A DNA stretch of 64,000 nt, from positions 9,303,094-9,367,093 of the forward strand of contig JALMQS010000225.1 of NCBI GenBank assembly GCA_024734495.1, in the 5' to 3' direction. Positions 1 through 10,889 of the stretch are shown piece after piece (position 1 is the first letter of the stretch; every line of letters begins with the position of its first letter). The position numbers were made by a program, and so were the translations under genes. This stretch comes from Forficula auricularia. Lineage: Eukaryota > Arthropoda > Insecta > Dermaptera > Forficulidae. The notes under the pieces were generated by a model that saw nothing but the letters and a program-made list of their open reading frames with translations, searched no databases and was not told the DNA's origin.

Positions 1-1037
1 AAAGTGGAATTCCGTTCACGCCTCAGGCTTTCTCGCATCCTACAACGCTATATCATTTAAAACCTCATCAGAGAGTGTGGCCTAGGGATGCTGTGGGGCC
101 TCGCAATCAATCATCAAGCCACCCTCCCCCATAGATTTTGAATTTATATTCCCCTGACCAAATTCACCTTCGACTCGGACTTAACTTAAAAATTCCTTCT
201 TGTTTTCTCGTGCGTCACTTACCAATGAATCAGCCCTAAGAATAATAATAAAAATTTAATAAAATAATTTAATTTTTCCAACTTGTGTATTTTATGGTAT
301 CTGAATGTTAAGTTCACATTTAATTACGAAGACAGAGGAGAAAAGTTTAGTAAATAAAGTTATTGTTGATAAACAATGACTGTTAACAAGTTGGGCACGG
401 GGTGCCACAAAAGTAATGAATGCTTCACTAGATTTTTAACTCGAAACTGCGTGGCATTAATGAACACGTCAAAGAAAAAAAGCATAAAATCCCAGTATGT
501 TAGAGTAGAATAGAATTGTTCTATTTTACAGCATCTTAATTATAAATTAAGAATTTAGGGAAAGAGCTACTTTGGCTATGTTCTATTTGACAAAATTGTT
601 CAGAAAGACTTTTACATTAATTTGAATTTATAAAAGTAGGTGTTAAAATATATATATAGGTATTTTTAGGTTAATATAGTAAATAAATGAGATTTTATCA
701 AGGGAGGAAAGATTTATCTTATGAACGTAAGAAGAGTAGATAAAATCATATTATGTTTATTTATTAGTACCATAAATTATAATATTATTTCTATAAATAA
801 ACTAAAAAGCATGTATAAATTTGAGAAAGTTATATTTTTATGATTTGGACTAAAACACTACAGGTAACCCAAAATCGTGCTAGAAATACAAATAATTTTA
901 TAATAGAACAAACTTTCTACTAATTTTCGTCCTTTATCGTATTGGAATCAAGACACTCAGACACACATACCGACTTGGACAGAAAAATAATGAAAATGAT
1001 TGTTCTCCACCATAGCAGGATTAAGCCATGTAGAATC
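1..1037. other. AT-rich DNA, no feature seen
   Basis: Low-complexity AT-rich sequence. A short open frame near its right edge runs into the hAT element and has no coding character. I see no splice-flanked conserved peptide, tRNA or repeat end here. Confidence 0.6.
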
Positions 1038-1045
1038 CCCCAGGC

Positions 1046-1890
1046 CAGTGTTTCTCAACGTGTGTTCCGCGGAACCCTGGGGTTCCACGAAAACTCGAGA
1101 AGGACTCTGTATAAAATTCAAAATAGGTAGTTTCTATCCGGCCGAACTTTGGTCTAGCCAATAAGAACGATACGCTTGCTGGCTAGCATTTTCTGCTGGT
1201 CGACACATATCACTTGTGAAAATACTTCTTGCGTATTCTAACCTTCTGTTGTTTCGTCCTATTAATTAAGAAAATATTCAAAAGCTCTGATTGAATTTAA
1301 ACACTATTTGACCGTGCTACTCAATTGGAAAACTCTCTTTTGGACTACGATTTTATTGGATTGATACACATTTGAAGGACCCACGCTAGACTGAAAATTT
1401 CTAACCGATTTAATATTACATCACGAACCAGGGACAGATACTAATTTATAAGGAACAAAGCGAACCATAGGATATTCTTTTATCATTGCACCAGGTGAAC
1501 CTCATTATTTATGTAAATATATCTCATCTCATTAAATAACATCAAAATACAAAAAGGCCTTTTTTTATTAAAAAACTACAGTCCACGAACTTTTCTTCAT
1601 CACTGAGCTAGCAACAAATTCTAAATCTATACAGGCTCCTTAAAAAAATTCACTACAGTTGAAAACATTCTATCGTTCAAAAAGAAGGTGCAGTTTTCGA
1701 TTAGCTGTATGAATCGCAGAGCTCTCGAGTGTTTTCCAGCTATGAAGGACGTTTTGGAAGAAGGGGGTATAGATAAAAAAAAACTCGTTCTTATAACAAC
1801 GTTTTAACTCGCATCAGGAGATTGTCGGGTTCTACGCTTAACTTCCAATCGGAAAAGGGTTCCACATTCGAAAAAGTTTGAGAAACACTA
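1046..1890. mobile_element. hAT (Buster-type) non-autonomous element, 845 bp
   Basis: The left end begins CAGTGTTTCTCAAC and the right end finishes TTTGAGAAACACTA, a terminal inverted repeat typical of hAT elements. The 8-bp flanks are CCCCAGGC (1038-1045) and CCCTAGGC (1891-1898), a TSD with one mismatch. A TA at the centre of the TSD (nnnTAnnn) is the signature of the Buster group of hATs. The interior has no long reading frame, so this is a non-autonomous or decayed copy. The same terminus occurs at 58860 and 60378. Confidence 0.85.
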
Positions 1891-2292
1891 CCCTAGGCAA
1901 TGCAAGTTTCGGGGCCCCTCTCCTTATATAGGTAAGTCTCTAGGTAGTTAAGTAACATTTAAAGCTTATAACATCACCAAATTTTAATATCTCGGTACTA
2001 ATGAATGCATGTCATTTATTAAAACAAAAATATTTATATAAGTAATATATCTCATTCAATTCATGCAGTACTTAGCCAGAAAAAAATACTGCGCCAATAC
2101 TGATTACAAATTGTTTTTGTGAAATTGTTTGATCCCTTAGTAAATAGAACTAAAACTTTTGTAAAACGAAAACGAGAGCATCAAATTAAAACTGTGACGT
2201 ATTTTTCTCACCGGTTAGGCGTTAGAGCCCATAGGCAGTTGCCTATTGGATAATTCGGCCCTGTTCTCCACGTTTTAGACATTTTTATACAC

Positions 2293-2898
2293 TAAAATTA
2301 TTGGATAAACATACTTGGTAGGTTTCACATTAAGATATAAAAAAAAAATAAAACGAATTTATTTTTGGAGAATCTTTAATCTCGATATATATATTTCGGG
2401 TGACTAACCCATCTTCAGGAGAAACAGAAAGTAACTGACCTGGATAGGTCGAAGTTGAATACAAGTCAATGGTAAAATTTATTTTTTTAAGATAACAAAA
2501 GGGTAAATATTTAAAATTAGTGGAGGGAGAAGTCTATTTTGAGTTGTATTCAAATTCGAAATCCTCATTTCTCAAAAGGTCATTCAAAATTAGACAAAAG
2601 TAGACTTCCTACCTTTTCTCCCTCCAATAATTTTAAATATTTACCCTTTTGTTATCTTAAAATAATAAATTTTACCATTGACTTGTATTCAATTTCGACT
2701 TATCCAGCTCAGTTACTTTCTGTTTCTCCTGAAGATGGGTTAGCCACCCGAAATATTACATATCGAGATTAAAGATTCTCCAAAAATAAATTCGTTTTAT
2801 TTTTTTTTTATATCTTAATGTGAAACCTACCAAGTATTTTTATCCAATAATTTTAAAAATTGTTTCACCAAGTACCAACACCAAATTCCTTAAAAACT
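2293..2898. mobile_element. Foldback element, 606 bp, 12-bp TSD, ribozyme-like module
   Basis: A long inverted repeat with arms at about 2318-2535 and 2620-2832 is followed by a single-copy tail reading gtttcacc...accaacacc. Perfect 12-bp TSDs ATTTTTATACAC lie at 2281-2292 and 2899-2910, so the whole unit inserted at once. Each arm carries CTGAAGA, a short stem with GGG/CCC, and then GAAA (right arm about 2729-2752), the layout of a hammerhead core. Open frames here are by-products of the repeat. The class (Penelope-like or retrozyme-like) is inferred; no reverse transcriptase is present. Confidence 0.8.
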
Positions 2899-2910
2899 AT
2901 TTTTATACAC

Positions 2911-3749
2911 AATGAGCAAAAAAATATTTTTAAAGTAATTTCAATACTAAGGGCCAGCAGGCAGGCTTTCCTGAGTAATATTCTTGCATATCACCTTGGG
3001 CACGCATTCCTTGTGTTCGCCTCTCGAACTAGGCAGTTTCATCATTTGACTATTACACTCCTTGCTACCCATTAATATATTTATATATTTATTTATTCGA
3101 TGCGTGTCAAGATTGTTGAATTTACGCAAAACAAATTATTCTATTTCTATATGAATTAATTTAATTATGCATTCTAACTAAAGAACCACATCACATAATT
3201 TATTAACACACAAAGCGAATTTATAAACCCAACATGGAATTAGCAATTCATTTACAAATCAACTTTAGTTATGAGTCAAATGATTCAATGCTTGTAAAGT
3301 TAAAAGTATAGTTTATAAAGTGTTTTGTATACTATTTTGTAATGAATACATTATTTGATAATAAAGTTTTGATGAAGTCGATAAATCAACCCTGAATTCT
3401 AACAGAGAGAGCAACTCATGAAATTTGGCTCAACAAGCAAACTAGGAGACAAGTATATTAAAGTATAATTTATAATTATATGCGGCTTCAAATAAAAAAC
3501 TCGCCGCTTTTTATTCTATATCAAATAAAGTGTAAAATTTGGATAAACAAAATATTCATGCCATTTAACCATGTGAGAAAAATATCCCCATATTGACCAT
3601 ATGAGAAAAATACCCCTCTTCAGTCCAGAGATTTTGACCGGCCTCCACTATTATGGAAACTTTGCTGAATTATATTCGCTACTTTATTACTTTTTCAAGC
3701 TATTACACTATGATAAATTTCAGCATTCTAGGGTCATTGTATTTTTACT
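2911..3749. other. AT-rich DNA, no feature seen
   Basis: No coding, RNA or clear transposon signal. A short direct duplication of 'atgtgagaaaaatacccc'-like sequence lies at about 3568-3616. Confidence 0.5.
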
Positions 3750-4005
3750 ATATCGTCGCCTTAGAGTGTAAACCTGCTAACTCACAACAAGAAAATTTTA
3801 CAGGGCAGAGAAAAACAAACAAGATTTAATATTGATGTTATGGAAAAATCTATTTTTCACATTTTTTCTACAAATTTTTGATCGTAATTTTAAGTAGTAG
3901 TTTTACTTGGACGATACTGCATCTCTTTTTGGTTCGAACGGTACAAATATGTTATATTTGATAAAAAAATGGAGTTAGCAGGTTTACACTCTAAGCCGAC
4001 GATAT
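3750..4005. mobile_element. MITE with 34-bp terminal inverted repeats
   Basis: The ends ATATCGTCGCCTTAGAGTG and its reverse complement lie at 3750 and 4005. The inverted identity extends about 34 bp and includes GTAAACCTGCTAACTC. The interior is about 190 bp, AT-rich and non-coding. I could not define a TSD with confidence, so the superfamily is unassigned. Confidence 0.75.
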
Positions 4006-4126
4006 GTTAATTAAGCCTATAAATTTCACCTCTTCATTTTATATCCTGAAGAAGGGAAAGTTTCGCTTTTTCGATTTTTCCCTTTAAATGAACCTCAAAC
4101 TCTATCACTGTTCCAAATTTCAGTAT

Positions 4127-4545
4127 GCTATGACTTGTCTATAGTACTCTTAGTTATTTCCTAACTTATATATTGAGAGTTCTTAGAAATGGATTAGTCC
4201 AAAGATTCTCGAATCATCTTTTATTTATTCCTTTTTTGTATATTATTATTTTAATAGTTCTAAACATTCTAACAATTTTTATTCGACTAAAACTCGTCTG
4301 GCCTTGTCTTTGACCTTCTTGGCCTGGAAGACCAGGCAGGGACTTCAAACCTTCTATCTGCATCCTTTTCAGAGAAATTTTAATTGCCCCTTGAAACTAT
4401 GCAACTATTTTGTTTAATTTCGAGAACTAATATACTTTTAAAAATATTTTTTTTAAAGAATTATTTGAAAATTTAAAGATCCTCCTGAAATTTTGAAATT
4501 TTAGGTATGCTCCGCATCCATAGTATCCATGGACCACACGCCATA
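4127..4545 (+). repeat. Interspersed repeat family A, copy 1
   Basis: Collinear with 18578-19385: shared tracts include 'ctatgacttgtct', 'ctcttagttatttcc', 'gattctcgaatcatctt', 'gcagggacttcaaacctt' and the end 'ccatggaccac'. In the second copy a foldback element interrupts the sequence exactly, so this copy shows the empty site. No coding capacity. A partial third copy of the end lies near 24110-24200. Confidence 0.75.
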
Positions 4546-5499
4546 TATATTTGAATTTATGGATTAAATCAAGCATAATATGAATTATTTAATTTTTTCT
4601 TGTATATAAAATATCATGTTTGATATCAAAAATATATCTATAATATATAAACTAGTCATATTGTTTTCATCATGCTTTCGATATATGTATTGTTATTTTA
4701 TTTCCATAAATGAATTTTCGACTTTCGATTTATGACAAATATAAATATTAAAAATAAATAAATATATTTTTTCAGCTATTGGGATATAAGTGGCGCATGG
4801 TTAAAAATTGACAAACCCCTGCCTTTATTTGATTTTGACGAAATTTCGCAAAGCTACTTGTAGAAACTGTGGAATTATCCGGGAAAAATTAACTAACCAA
4901 AATGGATGGGAATTTATATACAGTATATACCTACATTTAAATACTAAATTTATCAGATGACATTTTTTAGTTGAACAAAGTGAAGTGTAAATTTTTCAAT
5001 TTCCACCAAAAAATAAATCGCAAAAACGCTTTGTGTAACTTTATATTATTAATTATTTATTTTGCCAGTTGCAATACTGATTGATTGAAGTTATTTTTAG
5101 ACTTTCTCGTCCTATTCGCCAACATCTGTAAACATAAAAGGTTTAAATGATTTATTTTCATGACCATTATTTAAAATTCATTAAGTATTTTTCATGAAAT
5201 TTATTTATAGTAAGCTAACATTATCGTAGTAATGTATAATTAATTTACCATGATTAATTGATGAACTTTGATTATCAAAGTAGATTATTGGCTTCAAGTT
5301 AATAAATTTTGAATCATATCAAATGGGAAACAAGTAGGCTTAAATTTTATATATAACGTGATGTTAATTAATGTAATTTTCTGAAAATGTTACCAAATTA
5401 GCTAATTGTAAAAGTGATTGACTAATTTAAATTTTTAGATTTTTTAAGAAAGACTTTTGCTGTGAACAAATAATTTATATTGTTTAATTTTATAATAAA
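4546..5499. other. AT-rich DNA, no feature seen
   Basis: Runs of A and T with no recognisable repeat end, splice-flanked peptide or RNA gene. Confidence 0.5.
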
Positions 5500-5753
5500 C
5501 TAGCCTTCTGCGGCTAGGCCCTCAGGGCGGGTTGCCCTGGCTGGCAGATTCTCGAGACGCCCAAAAGTTTTCTTTTTAATATTTATTTAACGCATTGGCT
5601 AAGCACGATCACTATCTGACCAATCAGAATCGTTCTAATAATTTAAAGCTTTGCCATTGGCTATGCATTGGCCAATCAGATCGTTTGGATCATTCAAACA
5701 TATATACATACATACATACTTTTCCATTTTATATATACATATAGATAGATAGA
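5500..5753 (-). mobile_element. Short complete non-autonomous Helitron, 254 bp
   Basis: Read on the minus strand, the element begins TCTATCTATCTATATG after a host A (5754). It ends in CTAG followed by a host T (5499), the A|TC...CTAG|T arrangement of Helitrons. GC-rich hairpins precede the 3' end: CTAGCC...GGCTAG, and a CAGGGC/GCCCTG hairpin further in. No Rep/helicase is encoded. The interior has several copies of GATTGG/CCAATC. The tetranucleotide microsatellite at 5700-5750 belongs to the 5' end. Confidence 0.7.
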
Positions 5754-6666
5754 TATAAAATATAAATACTACACTGTTAAATTGTAAATTTACTATATAT
5801 TTACAAAACAAATAGATAGGAAATTTACAAAATAACGTATAGTAAAATAAAATACTATATTATATAGCTAAAATCACATAAACACATTGCAAAAATACAA
5901 AAATAAATTGTCACTTTACTTTTTTCAATTAGATACGTATTACTAAAAAATATGTTGTACAATACTGGTATGTAATACTATTACTAAGTTTTGAGGCCGG
6001 ACTTCTTATTTTTTATAGTAAAATTATATAAGAAATTTTTAACAGTGTAAACAGCTGGACTCATAACATGACTTTTAGCTTCTATGTTTTATAAATATCA
6101 ACAATTTAATTGAAAAACATATTAAAAAATATTATGATATTCTGAAATTAATTTTATAACATATTTATCAATTTAAAAAAAGTCAAAGAAAACTAAAAAG
6201 CCATGTTTGATAAATTCAATAAAAATCTTAAAATCACCTTGAGCACAAGCCTTATTCCAATTTGGTGGATTTTGTTTAAAGCCTTGCTATGGAACATATA
6301 ATATAAGCTTCACTAAATTTTCAATTTAGTATTGATTCAATTTAATTTAACCAGAAAAGGAGTTTTCGAGCAACGTAGCTAGGCAATAAGTTTTCTCAGT
6401 TTTTTAACCAGAAGTCTGATTTATTAATCAAATGAATATGTTATACTCTTGAAAAAAAAATTTACATTTTTCACAATTTTTAAGATTGTATATTATTTAT
6501 CTTAGAATAGATTTTTGAAAAAAAAAAAAAAATATTTTTTCATGATTCTAAAAAATATCCTTTTTTTGATTTCGTCCACTAGAAAGCGTGACTTTATTTG
6601 TTTTTTATTTTCAAACAGTCGCCATCAAAATTATACATTTCTTTGAAAAAATGTATAATTTCCAAG
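5754..6666. other. AT-rich DNA, no feature seen
   Basis: Long A and T tracts, including poly-A at about 6520-6531. No gene or repeat boundary found. Confidence 0.5.
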
Positions 6667-6831
6667 CGAGGGGTGAACCGCGACCTAATATAGTGTACAC
6701 CTACTTCCACTTCCACTTTCATTTCCAAGTAGAAGACAATAGATGAAGGGGCATTTTTTAATGAATTCCAAAATAATTCCACATATTTCCAAAGACGTGT
6801 ACACCTAATCAGAATTGCGGTTCATCCCTCG
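6667..6831. mobile_element. MITE of the CGAGGGGTGAACCGCG family, 165 bp
   Basis: The left end CGAGGGGTGAACCGCGA and right end TTGCGGTTCATCCCTCG form the TIR. 8-bp flanks TTTCCAAG (6659-6666) and TTTCCAAA (6832-6839) are a TSD with one mismatch. Both ends have an inner GTGTACAC palindrome. The interior holds alternating 'ttccacttcc' and 'ttccaaa' tracts, the source of the minisatellite at 8175-8400. The 62-codon frame on the minus strand is just this repeat. Confidence 0.85.
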
Positions 6832-6839
6832 TTTCCAAA

Positions 6840-7426
6840 TATGTAGGTTGTCTGTCCACTACTCATACAAAAATGTAAATTCTCAAACTGATTGATTGAA
6901 TAAAGATGGATTTGTAGACCACCCAGAATTTCTGCATTTTCAAATCCTTTCTCAATAGAATGTTTAAGTCAAAAGAAGAACGAGGAAAAAGTACTGGGGA
7001 ATGAAAAAAGAGCGATGTCAACTAAATAAGTGCGTCCCCCTTTTTTTGGTTATATATGTAGGCTCTAGTTCAAAAATAGAGAAAAAATATATAATAGAAT
7101 TGAAGAAAAACGAGAGAAAAGAAAGAAAGAAAGAAAGAAAGCTTACCATCACAAAGAGAAATAGAGACAGCCATTCAATTGAGAAGAAAACCGGAAGGAG
7201 TGACGCTTGTCAGTTGGCACTCCGTAAAAAATTCACCATCCCCTGCAATGCATGATGAGATTTTCAATAGCGGAGGGTTATTTGATTTTTTCATTCATCT
7301 AGTTAAAATCAAAAAATAAATATAATATAAACAAATGGAATGCTCGAGAATATAACTTAAAAGAAATTTCGAGAGTGTCATTTATTAAATACGTGTTGTT
7401 TGTCACTGATAATTATTGATTAATTA
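6840..7426. other. AT-rich DNA with an AAAG microsatellite
   Basis: Contains an AAAG/GAAA tract at about 7115-7141. The open frame covering it is low-complexity lysine-rich sequence and not a credible gene. Confidence 0.5.
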
Positions 7427-7844
7427 TCTATATATATAAAATTAAGATTTTGTCTATACATTGCTCCGAATCACGCCAAATTTTGGTTGCACACGTTTCA
7501 AGCAATGTTATTAACGAAAACACCCTCAACAAAATTCCTGTCTGTCTGTATGTCTGTGTGTATGTCTGTTTCAGTGGTTTCCGAAAAGTTGCTCACGATT
7601 CACGTAAAAACGGCTGAAGGGATTATTATGAAATTTCATATTTACATCAGATGTCTTCTAACTTACGTTTGTAGCTATATAACGTTTTAATATTTTGACC
7701 CCAGAAGGGGGTTTGGAGAGCACACAAATGAAAATTATCAAATAACTCCTAAAGTATTAATCCTACGGCAAATTTTATGATAAACAAAATTGTAGGTAAT
7801 GTGATTTCTGACAACTTTTGTATAAAAAATTTTCCCAAAAAAAA
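7427..7844 (+). mobile_element. Helitron 5' end running into the assembly gap
   Basis: Begins TCTATATATATAAAA after a host A (7426), typical of many arthropod Helitron 5' ends. From about 7580 it matches 54211-54480 closely ('gaaaagttgctcacgattca', 'ggctgaagg', 'atttcatatttacatcagat'). The 54-kb copy reaches a Helitron 3' end, which supports the assignment. The 3' part is lost in the run of N. The 67-codon frame here is repeat sequence. Confidence 0.65.
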
Positions 7845-7944
7845 NNNNNNNNNNNNNNNNNNNNNNNNNNNNNNNNNNNNNNNNNNNNNNNNNNNNNNNN
7901 NNNNNNNNNNNNNNNNNNNNNNNNNNNNNNNNNNNNNNNNNNNN
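7845..7944. other. Assembly gap, 100 N
   Basis: Exactly 100 N, the conventional size for a gap of unknown length. The preceding sequence is Helitron-like and ends in a poly-A tract, so the gap is probably repeat-induced. Confidence 0.99.
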
Positions 7945-8025
7945 ATATGATACTTATGTTTTTTTTAATTTCTTACAAATGAGCACCTGGGTAGTTAAAA
8001 AGTTTTTGATAAAAAAATATTTACA
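7945..8025 (+). repeat. Repeat shared with 15690-15785 (opposite strand)
   Basis: 'atatgatacttat', 'caaatgagcacctgggt' and 'aaaaagtttttgataaaaaa' occur here and, reverse complemented, at 15690-15785. The identity of the element is unknown. Confidence 0.7.
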
Positions 8026-8140
8026 TACTACGAGGTTTACAAAAAAGCACCCCATGATAAATATTGTATTATAATATCGCCTGCCGGTGCTGTTTCAGAT
8101 TTACTTGACCAATATTCTGGATAGACTGTTTAATAGCTAA

Positions 8141-8416
8141 CGAGGGGTGATCCGCGATTAGAAGTTGGTGTACACCTCTTTGGAAGTATTTTGGAAGTAC
8201 TTGGAAATATTTGGAAGTACTTGGAAATATTTGGATATACTTGGAAATATTTGAAAGTACTTGGGAATATTTGGAAGTACTTGGAAATATTTGAATGTAC
8301 TTTGAAATATTTGGAAGTTGGAAATATTTGGAATTACTTGGAAATATTTGAAATTACTTGGAAATATTTGGAAGTACTTGGAAATATTTGGAAGTACAAG
8401 TGGAAGTAGGTGTACA
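8141..8416 (+). mobile_element. MITE of the CGAGGGGTGAACCGCG family with expanded core
   Basis: The left end CGAGGGGTGATCCGCGATT and inner GTGTACACC match the family. The interior has been replaced by a tandem array. The right side keeps 'gtggaagtaggtgtaca' but lacks the terminal 'cggttcacccctcg', so the right end is lost. Confidence 0.75.
8175..8400 (+). repeat. 20-bp minisatellite inside the MITE
   Basis: About eleven imperfect units of GGAAGTACTTGGAAATATTT with variants (tacttg/tatacttg, gaaagt, gaatgt). The unit resembles the 'ttggaattactttgg' core of the intact MITEs at 6667 and 10742. The apparent reading frames on both strands are low-complexity translations of the repeat. Confidence 0.9.
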
Positions 8417-8429
8417 GCATATTGCATTT

Positions 8430-8515
8430 ATTGGAAAAGTTTTTCCCTTTTAATGGTGCTTCGAAACCGATGTTTCGATGGATTTTCTCTCCTTCCTCAG
8501 AGTTCAAAAAGATCA
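8430..8515 (-). repeat. Fragment with CTGAnGA...CGAAAC module
   Basis: On the minus strand it reads CTGAGGAAGG...ATCCATCGAAACATCGG. A matching piece lies at 34410-34500. This is the ribozyme-like module of the foldback elements without its inverted partner. Confidence 0.6.
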
Positions 8516-8518
8516 ATG

Positions 8519-8746
8519 AAGGGAGTACATAGCACCATTCCTTCCTGTCTCCTCACAAGGCGCTGGGCCCGCTTCATTATCGTTGATAACTATGTTCCAG
8601 CGTGAGACCCGGGTTCGAGCCTGGCTAGCATATAAAATTTCTTTCGGCTAAAACTCGGCTCCCTCACTAACCCTACTAACACTTTACTGATGTGCTGTCT
8701 AAAATGGGCTTTGTTCCCGGTGACAATAAATAAATAAAAAAAAAAT
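8519..8746 (+). repeat. tRNA-derived SINE, family 1
   Basis: A degenerate tRNA head carries a B-box-like GGGTTCGAGCC (about 8610-8620). It is followed by a body identical in layout to 45836-46050 ('ggctccctcactaaccctac', 'tgtgctgtct', 'gggctttgttcccggtgac') and an A-rich tail ending about 8746. I did not find a clean TSD. Confidence 0.8.
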
Positions 8747-8757
8747 AGCTTCTCTTG

Positions 8758-9260
8758 TTTATTTCCGGACTGCTTCCATCCAAACCTGAGATCTTCCTAA
8801 ATACATTCCGAAAAAAAATATTATTTGTCTATTTTATCAAATTTCAAATTTGTCAGAGTTTATTTTGTTGCATCCTGTAGATATAATCCCCTCGATATAG
8901 ATATATATTAATATTTTCTGCTCATTATATTCCAATTTAATTTTATCCAAAGCTTTTAATTTTCTCTGCTAAAATTGGATCCGCTGCCCTTCGTCCGGAA
9001 TATGATCCTGTTTAGATGATGGGGCGTTGGTGGTGTCTTTATCCAACCTCGAAAGGTGAGCTTATCGTAGGGGGTCTGGGGGTCGGTCGATAGAATCCTA
9101 CCCCAGATCAGAGGGTCTCCGCCAGCCATCAATCGTGGGCCCTTTTGGCACACAGCCCACCCTTCTAAGGGCTATTGCCACTCGACAATCTCAGGTCTTA
9201 ATTACACATTAACCCTCGCCGAGCAATTCCCTCACCTTGCGCCCATTCTGGTGCTTTATT
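8758..9260. repeat. Segment partly duplicated at 10368-10550
   Basis: 'gtttatttccgg' and the following 25 bp recur in direct orientation at 10368. In contrast 8925-9000 (ending 'aaaattggatccgc') recurs inverted at 10468-10550. The stretch 9000-9260 is unusually GC-rich. It has one minus-strand open frame of 65 codons with no recognised homology, so I do not call a gene. A decayed transposon is the likeliest explanation. Confidence 0.55.
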
Positions 9261-9452
9261 TATCAGATAGATTATAGGTGTAGGTACTCTTAAAATAGAT
9301 CAATCTCGAAAACTTAAGAATACAAATTTAATTAGAATGAAAGTAATTGGTTAAAACTTCCACATATTCTCAATTTATAATAGTACATTTATAGAAATAT
9401 ATTAAAAATAACTTTTTAAAGAGAACAATTAAAAATATTCATATACTTACGT

Positions 9453-9600
9453 TGATACAATTTTGATGGCTGTATATGTATATAATTAAGTAATGGAGAG
9501 GGATTCAGCCAATGGGTAGCCTCTGCTGAATAAAAAACTCCCAATTATGGAAAACGTTTCGGCTTTAATTCAATAATGCCATCATCAGTTCCTAAGAGAG
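9453..9600 (-). repeat. Foldback-family arm with ribozyme-like module
   Basis: Begins 'gatacaattttgatggctg', shared with 44355-44454. On the minus strand it holds CTGATGATGGC...GCCGAAACG (about 9550-9592), with GGC/GCC able to pair. No second arm or TSD was identified. Confidence 0.65.
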
Positions 9601-9823
9601 TATTAGCGACACAATTAATTTTATAAATAAATTATACCCAGGCAGAGTTGTTATGGATTTTATCATAATATACAAAATTATATGAAATATAAAATGGTGA
9701 TATGATATAAATGATATGCGCAACGTCTCAAGTACAAATATTTGTACAAATATTTTACTCAAAGATTGTTATCTTAATTTGTAAAATTTCGCTATCTAGT
9801 GATTTTAAATTTAAACATCTATT

Positions 9824-10259
9824 TCAGTGTAAAGATAAAAGTAAATAAATATTATATGAAATATTCATTTACTATGAGTTAACATTTCTAGGTCAATAGC
9901 CAACCTTTGGTTTCTCACCACCTGGAAAAAACTACAACTTATTCCTCAATTTATCAACATAAAATGCAAGACGACCTCCAGATCAGCACAAAAAACAGTT
10001 ACGTTGGTTAAATCTACCTGGCTCATAGAAGAAATTAAAAAATGGTATGGAACACGTTATTTTTTAAACTTAAGCTTAAAACCTATATATTTCAACTTAT
10101 ATGATGAATTACATTATATTCAATTTGATACATTAGATCAAGACATCCGCGAATAAATATTAAAACTCATAGTAAATGAATATTTCATATAATATTTATT
10201 TACTTTTATCTTTATTAAAGATGTTTCACCTTGCACCAACACCCCAATCCCTATTAATT
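9824..10259. mobile_element. Foldback element with about 60-bp arms
   Basis: The arms at about 9828-9890 and 10160-10203 are inverted copies ('aagtaaataaatattatatg', 'ttcatttactatgagtta'). A tail 'gtttcaccttgcaccaacac' matches other members. The flanks share only ATCTATT (9817-9823, 10260-10266), a weaker TSD than in sister copies. The same arm sequence recurs in 29985-30242. Confidence 0.6.
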
Positions 10260-10261
10260 AT

Positions 10262-10336
10262 CTATTCTATCGGATATAATAGATTTTCTAAGTAAATTTG
10301 AATCCAACCATCGGCAAATTGAAATATTTTATATTC
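10262..10336 (+). repeat. SINE 3' fragment
   Basis: Matches the 3' part of the SINE at 49715-49916 ('atcggat', 'gattttct', 'aaatttgaat', 'accatcggcaaatt'). The tRNA head is absent. Confidence 0.6.
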
Positions 10337-10741
10337 AAATGAAATTTTATTGGATATAGTTTTCGTGTTTATTTCCGGCTGCCTCCATCCAAATCCTGAG
10401 ACATTAGTAGATATTATATCAGCCAAGAAAAACTTCAAACTTATTTAGAAACTAATATTTAAAATTTCCGAATGAAGGGCGGCGGATCCAATTTTAGTGG
10501 AGAAAATTAAAAGCTTTGGATAAATTTCAATTAGAATATAATGATGAGCAAAAATATATATGTCTCATGGGTATCCCCATAGGGGGAGGGCCCCCCCTGG
10601 GATAATAAATGATACTCGTAACAAATTTAACAATAAAATTAATAAAGAAATTTTAAAATAAATTAATTAGGATTGAAAAAAGCAAAAGAAAAGTTGTATT
10701 GTAATGAATATAACAGTTATATAGCTATAATCGATGGGTGA

Positions 10742-10881
10742 ACCGCGATTGGAATTAGGTGTACACCCTCTTTGGAATTACTTTGGAATTCATTAGATAA
10801 TCTATTGTTATCTATTGTCTTCTACTTGGAAATGAAAGTGGAAGTAGGTGTACACGATTTTAGATCGCGGTTCACCCCTCG
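10742..10881. mobile_element. MITE of the CGAGGGGTGAACCGCG family, 140 bp, perfect TSD
   Basis: Left end CGATGGGTGAACCGCGATT and right end ATCGCGGTTCACCCCTCG. Perfect 8-bp TSDs GCTATAAT lie at 10734-10741 and 10882-10889. The interior has 'ttggaattactttggaattc' and 'gaaagtggaagtagg' between two GTGTACAC motifs. This is the best-preserved copy and fixes the element ends. Confidence 0.92.
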
Positions 10882-10889
10882 GCTATAAT

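Noticed and set aside
8175..8400. CRISPR-like array
   Set aside because: Units are contiguous with no spacers, and the genome is animal.
8158..8516. Several overlapping frames rich in repeated YLEVLGNIWK-like units
   Set aside because: They are the 20-bp minisatellite read in different frames.
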